Assembly: GCF_000003815.2 (NCBI RefSeq) | Contig: NC_049992.1 | Span: 5,034,481-5,098,480, forward strand | DNA: 64,000 nucleotides | Direction of reading: 5' to 3' | Source of the DNA: Branchiostoma floridae | Lineage: Eukaryota > Chordata > Leptocardii > Amphioxiformes > Branchiostomatidae | In this document: positions 1 through 12,600 of the stretch, in pieces | Layout of the letters: each line of letters opens with the position of its first letter | How positions within the stretch are numbered: position 1 is the stretch's first letter | Made by a program: the position numbers and the translations under genes | Notes under the pieces: model-generated | What the model was told of the DNA's origin: nothing | Databases searched by the model: none | Seen by the model: the letters and a program-made list of their open reading frames with translations, nothing else

Positions 1-113
1 TTGGATTGAGTTGGTGTTTTCAAGCAATCACGAAATGATGTGACATTTCTACATTTCTACTCGTTTGGATGAATCAACTTACAATACTGATAAATCTGTG
101 TTCCTAAACGTAG

Positions 114-3100
114 GTAACACTTGCTTCAAAGCTGCAACAAAATGGCACGTTGATCCTGGAATCCAGTACTCCATGGAGGGCCACACTCTATGAGGAAAAC
201 AACTCGGCGTTTGACGAGGTCATAGTCATTGGCTCGATCGCGACTACAACGTATTTGCCATTTAAGAACAGCAATGTGACCGCCAATGCCTTGCCGTTAA
301 AAGTCACATTTCTGTCCACCACTGGTAAGTAATGTTAGTTTGAGATCAGTTTACCGTTTCGTTAGCCTCACCCTGTCCATAACTATCTATTTTGTTGGTG
401 ATGCTCTTTTTGAATTGATGATAAGGGTCTAGTTTTTTTTTTTCATTAAGCTCCTTACAAAAACCCGGATAACTGTGCCAAGAAACCATGCCAACACGGT
501 GGACACTGTGTGAACAAAGATGGCGGCTACAAATGTACCTGCTCACCTGGATGGACTGGACAGAACTGTCAGGAAGGCGAGTCTTTTTCTCGAGTCAATT
601 AAGATTTGAATAATTGCTGAGCTTTACCGTGTTCCTTCCTCTTAAAAAATAACCCTAATTGATTTGAAACAAGTCGCGAAAACATAACCGGGGAGAAAAC
701 TTTAACTAGAATCTTCTCCTTTCACATAGTATTCAAACGTCACCAAGACTATTTTCACCTTCTCCAATAAGGCTATATTTTCGGACATACAATTTTGTCA
801 AGTGGCTGAGGTCGTATGTGTGCATCACACGAGTCGTTGTGGATGGATCTTCATCATGGGTATTCTCAGTCAGTTCACCGAAAACAGGTCTATATTTTTT
901 CATCAACATAAGACTTCAACGATTGTATCATGATTTAGCCATAACATCATTTCCTTCTGTTTTCAAACGTTAACAGACATCAATGAGTGTACCAGGAACC
1001 CATGCCAACATGGACGCTGTGTAAACAAAGATGGCGGCTACAAATGTACCTGCTCACCTGAATGGACTGGGCAGAACTGTCGACTAGGTGAGTTCCCTCT
1101 CTCTGGTACATTCATTAATGTTGTTATTTCTCTATCCATTTTTCCTTTCTTTCCTATTCTTTCTCCTTCTTGTTGGTTACTTTATCACAGAGTTATAGAT
1201 AAGTGCATGTAAGGCTTTTGCAACGTTCTAGCTTCCAATTTGCCCGCTGCTGCAAAGTGTGACGTTACAACTGGATGGACTGGACAGAGCTGTCAGCAAG
1301 AGTACTTTTTATTGCAAGGGGGATAAGGTTTTAATTCATTGTCAAGTATTTAGTTCTTTACCTCTTTTTTATTCATTCTCAATTATATACAACAAAGATA
1401 CACAAATGCATAAGATATTATAAAACATTTGAAGTGGTACAAGGATGCAATTGCTAACACATATTCACCTAGAAACATCCATTGCTATATACTTACTTAC
1501 ACATTGTCAACTAGATGCAGCTACTATTGTAGAATATTAACAATACCACTTCCTGACCATTTTCAATACTATACCTTTCTTATTAATCTAAGCACATTCG
1601 GATTATTCATATACCCATTGTTTAGCCATATGGACCCCCATAGCTAGATACTCGTATTTTTAATGGTGGTACTCTTTTTTCTTTGATTTGACAATTAAGT
1701 TTTTGTCGTCATTTACCTTCTTACAAAGACGTGGATGAGTGTACCAGGAACCCATGCCAACATGGACAGTGCTTGAACAAAGATGGTGGCTACACATGTA
1801 CCTGCTCACCTGGATGGACTGGACAGAACTGTCAGCAAGGTGAGTTCTTTGTACATGCTGTTTTATTTCTTCCACATTCAACATCTGTCGTCTAACAGCC
1901 AACTGCTCATAGTTACACAATATTTAATTCATTACACAGATATTGACGAGTGCGTGGAGAAGCTCTGCCAACATGGACGATGTGTGAACAAAGATGGCGG
2001 CTACAAATGTACCTGTTCACAAGGATGGACTGGACAGAACTGTCAGAATGGTGAGTTCTTTTTTTTCGTACAGACAGTCTGTTAGAAATTTGTCCTTTCT
2101 TTTCTGTGGGAAAGCGTGTGTGACAGAATGTCTATATAGAGCTCTTTTTATCTGGTTAAATGTTTTGCAACCTCTAACCTACACCAGCAATTTTATTGCA
2201 TACTACAACGTTGTGCCTAAACTTTCCAGTAAATAATTCACAGTTTCATAAGTAAAAACGAATTGAAATTGAACAGGATATGAAACATCGTCTATTACAC
2301 ATTGCTTAATGATACCGAAGAAGATGCAAACTCCAAAACAAAAAGCTTGGTGTCATTGCTTGCCGTCTGGATTCAGCCCTGCACAGTGTGCCCGAGCTTT
2401 TGGATAATAAACTGTTTAGAGAGCTTATGCCACTAAATTCCAGCCAATTCTTTCTCCACCTTTATTGATAACAAGAAATTCTCCTATTAACTTCACAAAA
2501 CACACCCATTACAGTAAAGGTGGGATTATTTGTCTTCCACTGTCATCAAAAAAGAAGTTGACGAACCAAATGACTTAGAATCTAGAGTTCGCCTTTAGAC
2601 TAGAGTTGACACTTGCTATGTTGTTATACACTTTTGTCTGTACCATTTTATGTTACCTGCATTTAGCTCACGGGCAAGAATGTGCATTAAATCTATCATT
2701 TCCTTGTATGAGAAACACGTACCTCTAACTACTGAAGGCTTATTCCATCCATTACCGATTACTACAGTTGTACAGTGCCCCAGTGAGTGGAACAAATACA
2801 ACAGCCACTGCTACAAACTGATGACAGTCGAAGTCAGCTGGCCTACAGCGAGCTCACAATGCAAACGCCATGGCGCAATTCTTGCCTCTATCACTGACCA
2901 GGCCGAGAACAACTTTATTGCAAATCTGCTCTCGAAATGTGGGTAACAGTTTTTGCGTGTTAACGGTGAAGATGTTGTATCTCATAGGTCTGAAAAATAT
3001 GCAGACATTCTTATAAATCCTTATCACATCTCTCTGAAAGCTAAGACTGATTACAGCTGCAGAGTGTCTAAAACCACTGCAGCATCAGAACATAGTGAAT

Positions 3101-5464
3101 TACTACTTGTAGAGTGACCACCTTAACAGACTTCCAGAAAATGGTCAAGTAAACAAGTCACAGATCCTAATGGTTATGTCAAGTTGAAAATAAGGCAGGA
3201 CCACTAAAACTTTGCGCCTTTTTTAGTTTTTGATTTTTTATCTATTGTAAACATGACAAACAACTTCTGGAGAAATGTTCATTGGATACATTTGAGCGCA
3301 GATCAAATTACGTAATTAGCTGCCTGGAACCCTGACCACATGTGCACACGTGGCTTAGGTTAGGAGCCTTCGCTGGCACTGCGAAGTCAGCAACGCTCGA
3401 CGCAGGGTGTGCTTCTCAGTCGTTCCCTTAAACAACAGAGACTTTCGCTAGCTCGACTATTTCAACCATGAGCCCGAGAAAAAAGAAGTCGAGAAAGTGC
3501 ACTGGGTGTGGAGAACCCGTGGCCCTACACCCGCCAGGCACAAACGGCCGCTCCTGCCAGGGTATACCGCTAAACCTCGAGGCTCAACTCTCCGGCGGAG
3601 CCTTTTTTAGTTTTTGATTTTTTATCTATTGTAAAAATGACAAACAACTTCTGGAGAAATTTTCATTCTTAGAAATGTCTTATCCTTGAAGGAATGACAA
3701 AAGCCCTGTATGCAAAGAGATGGTTAGTCTTTTAGACTTGGATCCATCCACGTGCAAAGCTGGAAAAGAAGTAAAGAAAAAAGTCCCCCCCCCCCCCCCC
3801 ATAACTCGAGTCGACGCTGGTTGCAACTAACGTAGTAAGGCCCCCTTTCCACTAGACGGCGATCGTGATGCGCTCTCACTGCGACCTAAATAGGATATGT
3901 GTAACCTTCGCTTTCACACTGGGTATATTGTACAAAACGTAAGCGTGACTGATAAGACAACAAAACACACAAAGTGTAAAAACATTCGTTTCTTTTCTAT
4001 ACAATTCATTTAGCGATCTGTCAAATTTAGGTCGCAGAGAGAGCGCGGCGAGAGCGCCGTCCCATTGGAAATGGAGTATAATAGACTAGTACTGTTGTAC
4101 TTTGATTGCAGTTACTGATAACAGGGATGAACCGTTAATCTGGCTGGGTCTGTATAGAGATTCTGAAGAATGGAAGTGGACAGATGGGTCACGTATTGAC
4201 TACAAAAACTGGGCTCCGGGGGAGCCGAATGACAGTCAAATTGACTCGGATTGGAAGGGAGAGGACTGCGTCTCAGTGTATTCGAAGGTGCGTGCTTTTT
4301 CGCCTTTTGTTGGAGTAAAATGGCCTTATCGTCACTGTGTTTTCATTCCTGTTTATCAATGTCTATCTAAAGAAAGCTATCTTTAATACTTTATCTTCGC
4401 ATAAACATATGCTACTGCATGGGAGGGGGTGGTATTCCTTAGGTCGGGACGTTAAGCCGTGGTTACTGCTCTGGACTAGGGCTGGGTACCGGTACAGAAA
4501 ATTCAGGTCCAGGTCCGGTTCAGGTCCAACGGATCAGGTCCAGGTCCGGACCTGAACCTGGACCTGATTCAGTATGACTCATACCAATGGTCCACTTCAC
4601 TACAAAGAAATCTGTTTGGTGGAGTATTAGACCTACACTGGCGTTTTAAAATCCTACAACGCTAACTGCAGCTGTACGATGTCTGTAAAACTTGGTTGAA
4701 ATTACTATAAACTCTACTCTACTTCACTCTTGTTATTTTCTTCCACTGCAAGCGCCAAAACGTGTGAATGCCTTATAAAATAATCTGTTAATTTTCTAAT
4801 CGGTCCAACATCCGGTCCGCCTAATTTTTTCAGGTCCGGTTTTTCTGGACCGGTCCAATAAGAAAAACCGGTTTTGTACCGGTACGCTGTACCGATACCC
4901 AGCCCTACTCTGGACCAAAAGAGCTAAGGGAATTTCGTTGGTACAGTGAACCTAAAAATGTGCATAGGGACCGCCTTTTTTTACGACCAGTGAAAGATGA
5001 GCTCTTCGGTATGCTTAACTGGTACAATATCACTTTATCTTTCTTTTACTCAATAAGGCATCTTTGTAGACGCTTGCGATGAATTAAGAACAAAAGTTTA
5101 TCCAATTTACATATCATTTTGAGCAAGGATATACATATTCCTTGTCTAAAGTTTAAAACAATAATTACCATGAAGTAGATAAAGACTACTTCATCAATAA
5201 TCAATTAATCATAAAGTAGGCGTAGTTGCTATGTTGCGTGCTCTGCATAAAAGAGAGAGCATTTGTGGCTTTGTGTAAATGAGAAAGAGTGCCTTTGTGG
5301 AAAAAACGGCCATCTATGTAGATGAACGTTAAATATTTTATGTTTCACCTCTTTGACAGACCGGAAAAAATTGGCTCTTTGGAAAAAAGAGGCACGCGGG
5401 ACAGTGGAACGACTCCGGATGCGACTCTGATGACTACCCCTACATTTGCGAGAAACCAATTTAA
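114..5464 (+). CDS. EGF/C-type lectin gene (gene 1), 3' eight exons, 5' end outside window
   Basis: Exons: 114-324 (stalk), 451-576, 977-1087, 1729-1839, 1940-2050 (four EGF modules), 2768-2938, 4112-4287, 5360-5464 (C-type lectin, stop 5462-5464). All junction phases agree (0-1, then 1-1 for each EGF, 1-1, 1-0, 0-stop) and the pieces total 374 codons. The EGFs carry the calcium-binding pattern CxNxxxxYxC, and most start DxxEC. The lectin domain has WLGL, an EPN sugar-specificity motif and a WND motif, so calcium-dependent mannose-type binding is predicted. The stalk exon matches the stalk exon of gene 2 (20347-20551), so upstream exons for a membrane anchor probably lie left of the window. 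The first EGF exon uses a GC donor. Splicing is inferred from sequence only; the final domain is well supported. Confidence 0.85.
1262..1306 (+). pseudogene. relic 3' half of an EGF exon
   Basis: The bases encode the end of the local EGF module (GWTGQ, then SCQQ), but no matching first half precedes them. The donor position reads gagtac instead of gtgagt. It lies in the intron between the EGF exons 977-1087 and 1729-1839 and looks like a decayed duplicated exon. Confidence 0.6.
3219..3668 (+). repeat. insertion with a LINE ORF1-like start, flanked by ~65-bp direct repeats
   Basis: Nearly identical ~65-bp segments (3219-3284 and 3600-3666, beginning ccttttttagtttttgattt) flank ~315 bp. The inner part contains an ATG at 3468 opening a basic peptide (MSPRKKKSRK) followed by cysteines in a CTGCGEP context and another cysteine further on, like a zinc-binding N-terminus of a LINE ORF1. 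The frame then runs into the second direct repeat and stops. It sits in the lectin intron of gene 1. The family name is not known to me. Confidence 0.5.
3838..4083. mobile_element. imperfect inverted-repeat element next to lectin exon
   Basis: The ~55-bp ends (from 3838, ccctttccactagacggcga, and to 4083) are imperfect reverse complements sharing ctctctgcgacctaaat-type sequence. No coding capacity. It ends about 28 bp before the acceptor of exon 4112-4287, so it may supply part of the branch or pyrimidine region. Confidence 0.45.
4477..4907. mobile_element. non-autonomous hAT-type MITE with 8-bp TSD
   Basis: The termini are TAGGGCTGGGTACCGGTACA and its near-complement TGTACCGATACCCAGCCCTA. 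The element is bounded by the 8-bp direct repeat CTCTGGAC at 4469-4476 and 4908-4915. Eight-bp target duplications and TAGGG-type ends are typical of the hAT superfamily. The 431-bp body has internal aggtccgg/ccggacct palindromes and no transposase. It lies in the last lectin intron of gene 1. Confidence 0.85.
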
Positions 5465-8400
5465 CAGCTAGAGTTCCAACACCTCTAAATCTAAAATTCC
5501 AAAATCTAATAATATCGAGGTCTCATCAACATCTACAAATGTACTACGTATGAAGGCAATCCATCCAAGTATTCACACACACTAACACATGTGAACGCTG
5601 CGTAAAACACTAACGTCCTTGGCGAATTTAATAGCAGTAACAGCGTATTTAAGTAGAAAACTTTCCAACACGAGTCACGTAACTTTGGTGATTGATCACT
5701 TGAATTCTGAATATGACCTAAGCTTGTGTATGACTACAAAAAAATCGATAATATTACTTGTTGTATTGGACAAACGTTAAGCTCTGTCGTATGTTTGTTC
5801 ATAACCAACACATGTCAATTTGCAACCTACGTGTGGTCCAATGCATGGATTCTGTAATGCAAGTTTATACCATGAATTCATAGGGTGCCTATAGTAAGTA
5901 TGTGCACGAATTTTATGAAATTCGTGTGAATTTTATGAAAAAAAAAGAACACAAATCACTATGCGAAGACGTGTGAATCTTATGTGATACGCACGAATCA
6001 CTATGTGATACGATAATCTTTATAAAATTCGCACGAATCTCATGAAATTTGTGCAACACTGTTATTGATGGAGCATGCGGACCTGAGTGAGTGAGTGTTA
6101 TTGACAAGTGTTTTGTCATTGTACATGTTTAATTCCATTTGTATTGTCTCTGCTTTTGTCAGCAAGGCTATCCCTTTGTAATAGCCACCGGCTAGTTGGG
6201 TAACCCTGGCTGTGCTTGCTAAACAGCCAAACCAAGAGATAAATTCGTGCAAATGCTTAGGCACCCTCGCAATTAGAAGTGAATATTGTGGGTGTAGAGC
6301 ATATAGGGAGAGGCAGTGAATACCACGTAAGGTATGCAGCCTGATGTAAATTTCTATATTTTGTATACTGTTGAGTTTTTACTTTCTCGTTGGAATCAGT
6401 GAAGAATGAAATGAACATGTTTTATAGATGGTAGGACGCTTCTACCAATACGAGAGCTATGTCCTAAGTTGAGAAAAGCTAAGGAGAAACATCAGCAAGA
6501 TATTTTTCGGCTTCAAATTGAGGACTTTGACAATGAAATGTGTTTTATTTCAGCTTGATGTTCTAATTGAAATAGTTGTACGTGTTAACTTAGTAATCTG
6601 TAGAGATATTTGTGTATGTATCTTGTGCACTTTATGTAATATACAAAACGTGTTTATGGTACTGCTCAATACATACAAAGAACACATGTCGACAGTCCAC
6701 GTATAGATTATAATATTCAACGGTTTCTGAAACGAATAGCGACGAAATTAGAGCAAACGGTTCAGATGATTGGGTAGAACAATGTTTGCAAGTTGGATGT
6801 ATGTACTTGTGAAGGCCGACGAAGTTACCTACGGAGACAGTACTAGTATGCTCGACGTCGTAGCTTAGTATGAATTTTGCATGCGTATTTTTCTTAATCT
6901 TTAGATTCTATTGCGCATTTATAGATGCTATTTACTTCTTGAAGTATAGAATAAGGCCATTAAACCTGACAATAGAAAAACATGACAATGGCAAAGGTGT
7001 TTATAAGTACGTTTCTATTAGAAGTATTCTATTAGTATTCCTTTAGAAACATTACAAGTATTCCTTTTAAAAGTATTACTAGTACTCATTTTAGAAATAT
7101 TTAATTCCTTTTGTAAGCAGTACAAGTATTAATTCAGAATGTCTGAATGATGCATGTAACATCTGTGCTCATTTTCTGAACAGAAATCTTAATTAAACTA
7201 AAAGCTTCACTGAGGACAAGGCGTTTCAAATAGAAACTCCTTAATTTAAATTACACTCGGGTCTAGCCTGCGAGGCAATCGACTAATTTGTAAGACTCAT
7301 TAGTATAGTAGAAACAACAAATCACAGCTCTTTCATATGGAATCAAATCTTCAGTCAAACCGAGCATTTCTATTAGCAGACAACATAACTTTCATCTTTA
7401 GCGAACGATTGTAAAATAAATTTCATTTCTGTTATCATTTGAAGGGCCGACAATAAGTCACGAGTATGTTTTAATTCATTTGACGTCTCTTGTTTATTTT
7501 TCTCAGCCTTGAAATGTAACCCTGCTAGCTGTCGTTTATCCAGGTTGTCGTTATTTGACTGTAATAATTAAATACTTGTTCAAAAGTACTGTAACTTTGG
7601 TCAACTATGTCTGATCATTACCTCTGTGAACAACAGACTACATTCTTTTATTTAGTTCTTACTAGAGCTCCCTGTGGAGTGAATGAATGAATTAATTAAT
7701 GAATGGATGGATGGATGGATGGATGGATGGATGGATGAATGAATGAATGAATGAATGAATGAATGAATGAATGAATGAATGAATGAATGAACGAGAGACG
7801 CTATTGTACTCGGAAATTGATGCTCTTACAAGCTTAGTGCACGCCTTGGTAATTAAGCAGAAGCACGCATACAGTGAATGATATTGCAAAGTGACCTCAT
7901 ACTAGGCCATACCAAATATAATGCATGTCCGAGAACAATAAATAATATTGATGCACACAAGGTTCAGTGAAAACTGTTAATGGGTGATATGATACCTGTA
8001 GCACAACCATTAGTAGTTGTACCTGTGTAAAATTTTCTCCTGTTACATTTGGCGCATTTTGATGTCAAAATTGACTTAGCCTTCTTTTAGGAAACAATCG
8101 TTCTGTGTGCAATGATACGAAAAACCTCCCCCTGCCGCAGAAACTGCAAGGAAACTTGCTTCCCTATGTGCCACCAGGCACTACACACGGGTTACAACAA
8201 CAAAATGGTTACTTTCGGCATTTTGTACCTCCTACAAAACATGTATAGTTAAACATCGATGTCTCTACTTTTGATGACAAATACCTCTTGTCATCATACA
8301 ACTTAACGCTTTTCACATCTTTATTATTATGCAGTTTCATTCATCCATATAGTAGTGTATAGCATATGCATCTTTTTTGTTTCAATTTTCATTACTAGGT

Positions 8401-8761
8401 GTCAGTTTGATAAACATTTGCAACTAAGAAGTTACCAACTGCTTCCGGACAGTAACTGTTTCCAATCTGAACTAAACTGAAGAGTCTAAAATACATAGTC
8501 TGCAGACGTTAGTTTTATATAGGACCTCATTAAATTCAGAATCTGTTGCTTTTTTCTGTGCAAACAATCTTTTTCTAACATTATGTATTATCAACTAAAT
8601 ATATTCTTGATTATTCAAATAGACAAACTCATCTGTGACATGACAGTGACCTTTGACATCTACTAGTGCTAATGCTGATTGTCACTACATAGTGATTTTG
8701 GCTAACATTTCTGCACACTCCTGTACCGGTATATTTTTTTTTTTTTACATCCGATAGGATG
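5465..8761. other. convergent intergenic region between the two lectin genes
   Basis: No gene is supported here. It should contain both 3' UTRs. A minus-strand AATAAA (8320-8325) is a possible polyadenylation signal for gene 2, about 440 bp after its stop. At 5905-6060 there are short direct repeats (cacgaat...atgaaattcg, cactatgtgatacg). The rest is AT-rich unique sequence. Confidence 0.5.
7677..7791. repeat. compound tetranucleotide microsatellite
   Basis: About eight GGAT/ATGG units are followed by about fourteen GAAT units, with an ATTA-rich start. It gives a long open frame on the minus strand by chance. Confidence 0.95.
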
Positions 8762-9658
8762 TCATGTTTTACGTTTCTTGCAAAGGTAAGGCTTTTTCTT
8801 CCCGCAGCGTCTGTCATTCCATTTTCCGCTTGCCCGCCTTTCTGTATTTATCGAATTGCTGCCACTCTGTGGGAAATGTTTCATGCAGAAGATTGTTAGT
8901 TTCTACACATCAGTAACTTTTCTGTTCACTTGTCATTTTAGTCTTCCTTGTCTAAGGAGGAAGAAATCAAAGACGAATGCTTCATTTTTATAAACCAATA
9001 AACTGTCTTTGTACTTAAAAGAGGAACACGCACCTTGGAGTACATCACCACACACTCCTCTCGTCCACAGATCCAGCCTGCAAAGTTGTTAGGCTCGCCA
9101 GAGGCCCAGTTTGTATAGGTGAGTAAAGAGCCATCCAGCCAGCTCCAAGATTGTTCATTTTTACGCAGTCCAATCCAAACACCTTCAGTAGTAGGGGCTG
9201 CAAACAAACGGAAAGGGTTTTTAACATCGCGCCTCAAATTTGTTTTGTAACAAATTTTTGTCAGGCCAAGTCAAACAAATTATATTCAGTTTTCTTCGTT
9301 GAATTATAGTAAATTGTATTTTGGGAGTTCAGCATAACACCGAATGCTTTTTATGCACGCATATAATGTGAAGTAGCATGCATGTTTTACTTCTTAAAAC
9401 TAATATCTATTGGAAACAGCACCCTGTTGTGGGGTTTAGGACTCTTTTAAATCCGTCTGTTGATGACAATGATTATTTGCTACTCACATGTTGAGATGAG
9501 ACCTTTGATGAAGTCGTTCTCAGCCCTGCTTGTGATGGAGGCCAGATGTGCACCATATTGTTTACACTTTAACTGTGCATCAGATCCGCTGACACAGTCT
9601 GTCATCAGCTTGTAGCGGTGGTTGTTGTGTTCCGTCCATCCATTTTGACATCGTTTGG
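8762..9658 (-). CDS. gene 2: C-type lectin domain, three exons
   Basis: Exons 9658-9488, 9197-9034 and 8866-8762 have the same phases as the gene 1 lectin exons. The product has CQNGW, WIGLRK, an EPN motif in ASGEPNN, and WND before the last cysteines ([11 protein letters not shown]), ending KKRKT and stop. EPN plus WND predicts calcium-dependent mannose-type sugar binding. In the normally conserved HCYKL segment the Cys is Arg (HRYKL), and a Cys appears a few residues later (MTDCVSG). Confidence 0.87.
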
Positions 9659-12600
9659 CTGCAACGAAACGTAACTGTAGTGAGTTCACACCAAAAGGGA
9701 TACTATATAATAGATGGTTGCAGGTAAAGGTGCGCTCCCACTGCACTCGCGACACTCTTGCGTCGCTGCGGGTTTCGACAACGCAAACGTAACCCCATGG
9801 AACCTAGAGGTGACGCGAGCGAACCTAGAGGTGACACAAGCGAACCTAGAGGTGACACAAGCCAACGCGACGGTTTTTTGAAAGTTAAAAAATAACGCAA
9901 TTGGCAAGATGCCCCAACAGTGACCCAATCACCCAAGAGTGACGCAACAGTGACACAACAGTGACACAACAGTGACGCCAGCATGCCTTCAACACTATCA
10001 AGGTTATATTTTGTCTATTTTGCACCAAGTATCAAAAGTAAACATCCTTTTATAACTGAAAAGCTATTTTGAATACATTTTGGATATCATTTTACAGCGG
10101 TTTTTGATTAAGCTACAACAGTGAGATTTCCACAAAACTTAACTTGTATCCGTATTCAGACTAACTTAAAAATATATTTTGTTTTATTTGATGGGAAATA
10201 GGCCAGAATTCTATACTTGTAAACGCCAAATAAGTAACTGGTATATCGATTCATAAACCTACAGATGTGGAGAAACAGAATACCGTACAACGTTGAAAAA
10301 GAAAGTATATCTATGTTGGATGATAACGTTTGCTTCTGAGTTTGCGATACAAACAATGTAATCATCGCCGGTAGCCTGCCGCAGATTGAACACTAAACTT
10401 GCAAGCAGTCGGACCCATAAGCCATGTTTTTCCCCATGCCTTTTTACGGTTAAAATAAAGGTTGTTTATTTGTGTTTTGATCTGACCACACACGAACTTG
10501 CCAAGGTCAGCTTTACGAGTAGCTAATTAGTTCCAGGCAGGCGGGATAGTCCGGGGCATCATTCCCGGACTGCAGACAGTGCGTGCCCGGACTGCTGACA
10601 GAACGTGTAGACGCGAAATGAAATCATGGCCGCGCTTATCCGCGCCGGTAAAATCTCCAACAAGCAAGACATCGAAGACTACCTCGCTTACACGGTGAAG
10701 GTGTCCGAGCTGTTCGAGGTATACGACGTACCGTCTGCCATATTGTACGACAACCAGTACAGGATCCTACAGAACCGTAACGGCTTTCGCCGGGGGAGGG
10801 ATTCCGAGCACTTACACTGCCGCTTTCTGCGGATCCGGACGGCGCCCATGTCAAGGCCATATATATGGCAATATATTTGTTTCAAAAATACGGGAGCTAT
10901 ATGCGTGACGTTTTTCCTAAAAATCCGACGTTTATCCGACGTATTACAAACTAAGTTATTGATAAATAGATGTTACGTTTGCCGCACGTTAGTGTGACGT
11001 TTCTGTAATACGTCGGACGTCACGTATTTTACGTCCATGTGACGTGAATTTAGGAAAAACGTCACGTATATCGCCCGTATTTTTGAAACAAATATATTAG
11101 CATAGGCGTACGTTAGATTATCGTCATCAGGTAAACGATATTGCAAGTCAGACGATTTTTTTTCATACGATATCGTTCTGGCATGTAAAAGATTCAAATG
11201 TCGAGGAGCAGATGTAGTACAGATGAGAGGAGGTCATAACACAGACCTTAAGGTTACATAATCAGACCTTACCACAGACTGGTACGTCACATTCTTCGAA
11301 TCTCGTGCTGGAGTCCGTGGTGTAGCACCACACTCCGGGTTCACCGTCCGGATTCCGGCAGTAGTTCTGCTCCAGTCCGGATGATGGGTGATTACCAGGT
11401 GTCCTGTCGTGTCCATGAGGAGTCTGGCTGTCCCAGCGCTGACACGTCTTGCCTGTTCTGGTCACGGCGACTGTTCCTCGGTAGGATGATCCGTCTCCAA
11501 CCTGGCAATCTCCTGGTTTATGTGATTTAAAAAGACAGTATTTGATACACGCTGGTTTAATTTTGAAGTGGGGTGTAAGCTAGTCTGGAATGGGAGGATA
11601 TGGTTGATGACAGGCGTGGGGTAATAACACATAGCTTCATGTGCTACCGTGTGGTGATTGCGTTGTATCGTTACGTTTTATCGTCTCTTTAAGGAATCTG
11701 TCGAAACAGAAAAACAAAACAAAATTGAACTTAATCTGTTCTGAAATTGGAATCGTTCATAAGGCCCATTTCGTCCTACAGAAACGACGATTTTTTCGTG
11801 CTATAATTAAACCATCTTTTTCATACAAAATTTTGAAACGGATATGATGTCATAATCGATATCGTTTTGCGTATATGATATCGTCTCGGAATAAAAACAT
11901 CACCATACTCCATTGTACGCAGCAAAATTCACTTTGCTAAGATATCGTTATAAGACGTACCTTAGATTATCGTAATTATGTATAACGAAATTTTGACGAT
12001 ATTTTTTTCATGCGGTATTTTTCCGGCATCTACATTCTATTTCTAAATATCGTATCACGAAAGGTGCGCTATAACGTCTGCATGTACATGCCAGAACGAT
12101 ACCGTATGGAAATGCATCGTCTGAATTGCGATATCGTATACGTAAAAGATATCGTTTGGGCCAGAAAATACGTATATCGTAGAAGTATTTTCGCTATTTT
12201 AAGGTGCGTTTTTAGATATTTTGACAAGGAAATACAGTCAAACCTGCCCAAGACGACCACCGGGGGACCGGAAAAAAGCGGTCGATTTGGACAGGTGGTC
12301 GCTGAGAAGAGTATCGACACAAAACATGCCCGATGCAAAGTATAAATGGTTTCCGTTGTGTAGTGGCAAATAGCAAGCACACTGCATGCACACAAAGAAG
12401 CGAGGTCGATTGTAAATCTAACCCCAAGCTTTTACCGAGCATTTATACGATACAGTGTTTTAAAGCTCAATATTTGTACACTAACGTTTTAAACAGTAAG
12501 GAAACTTTGATGCTGTCAGTGACCATACAAGCCTTTATGCGTCGTTCTTGATCGCCGTATCTGAAAGAACTACGGTGTACCTTTCGAATTCGATGCCCGG

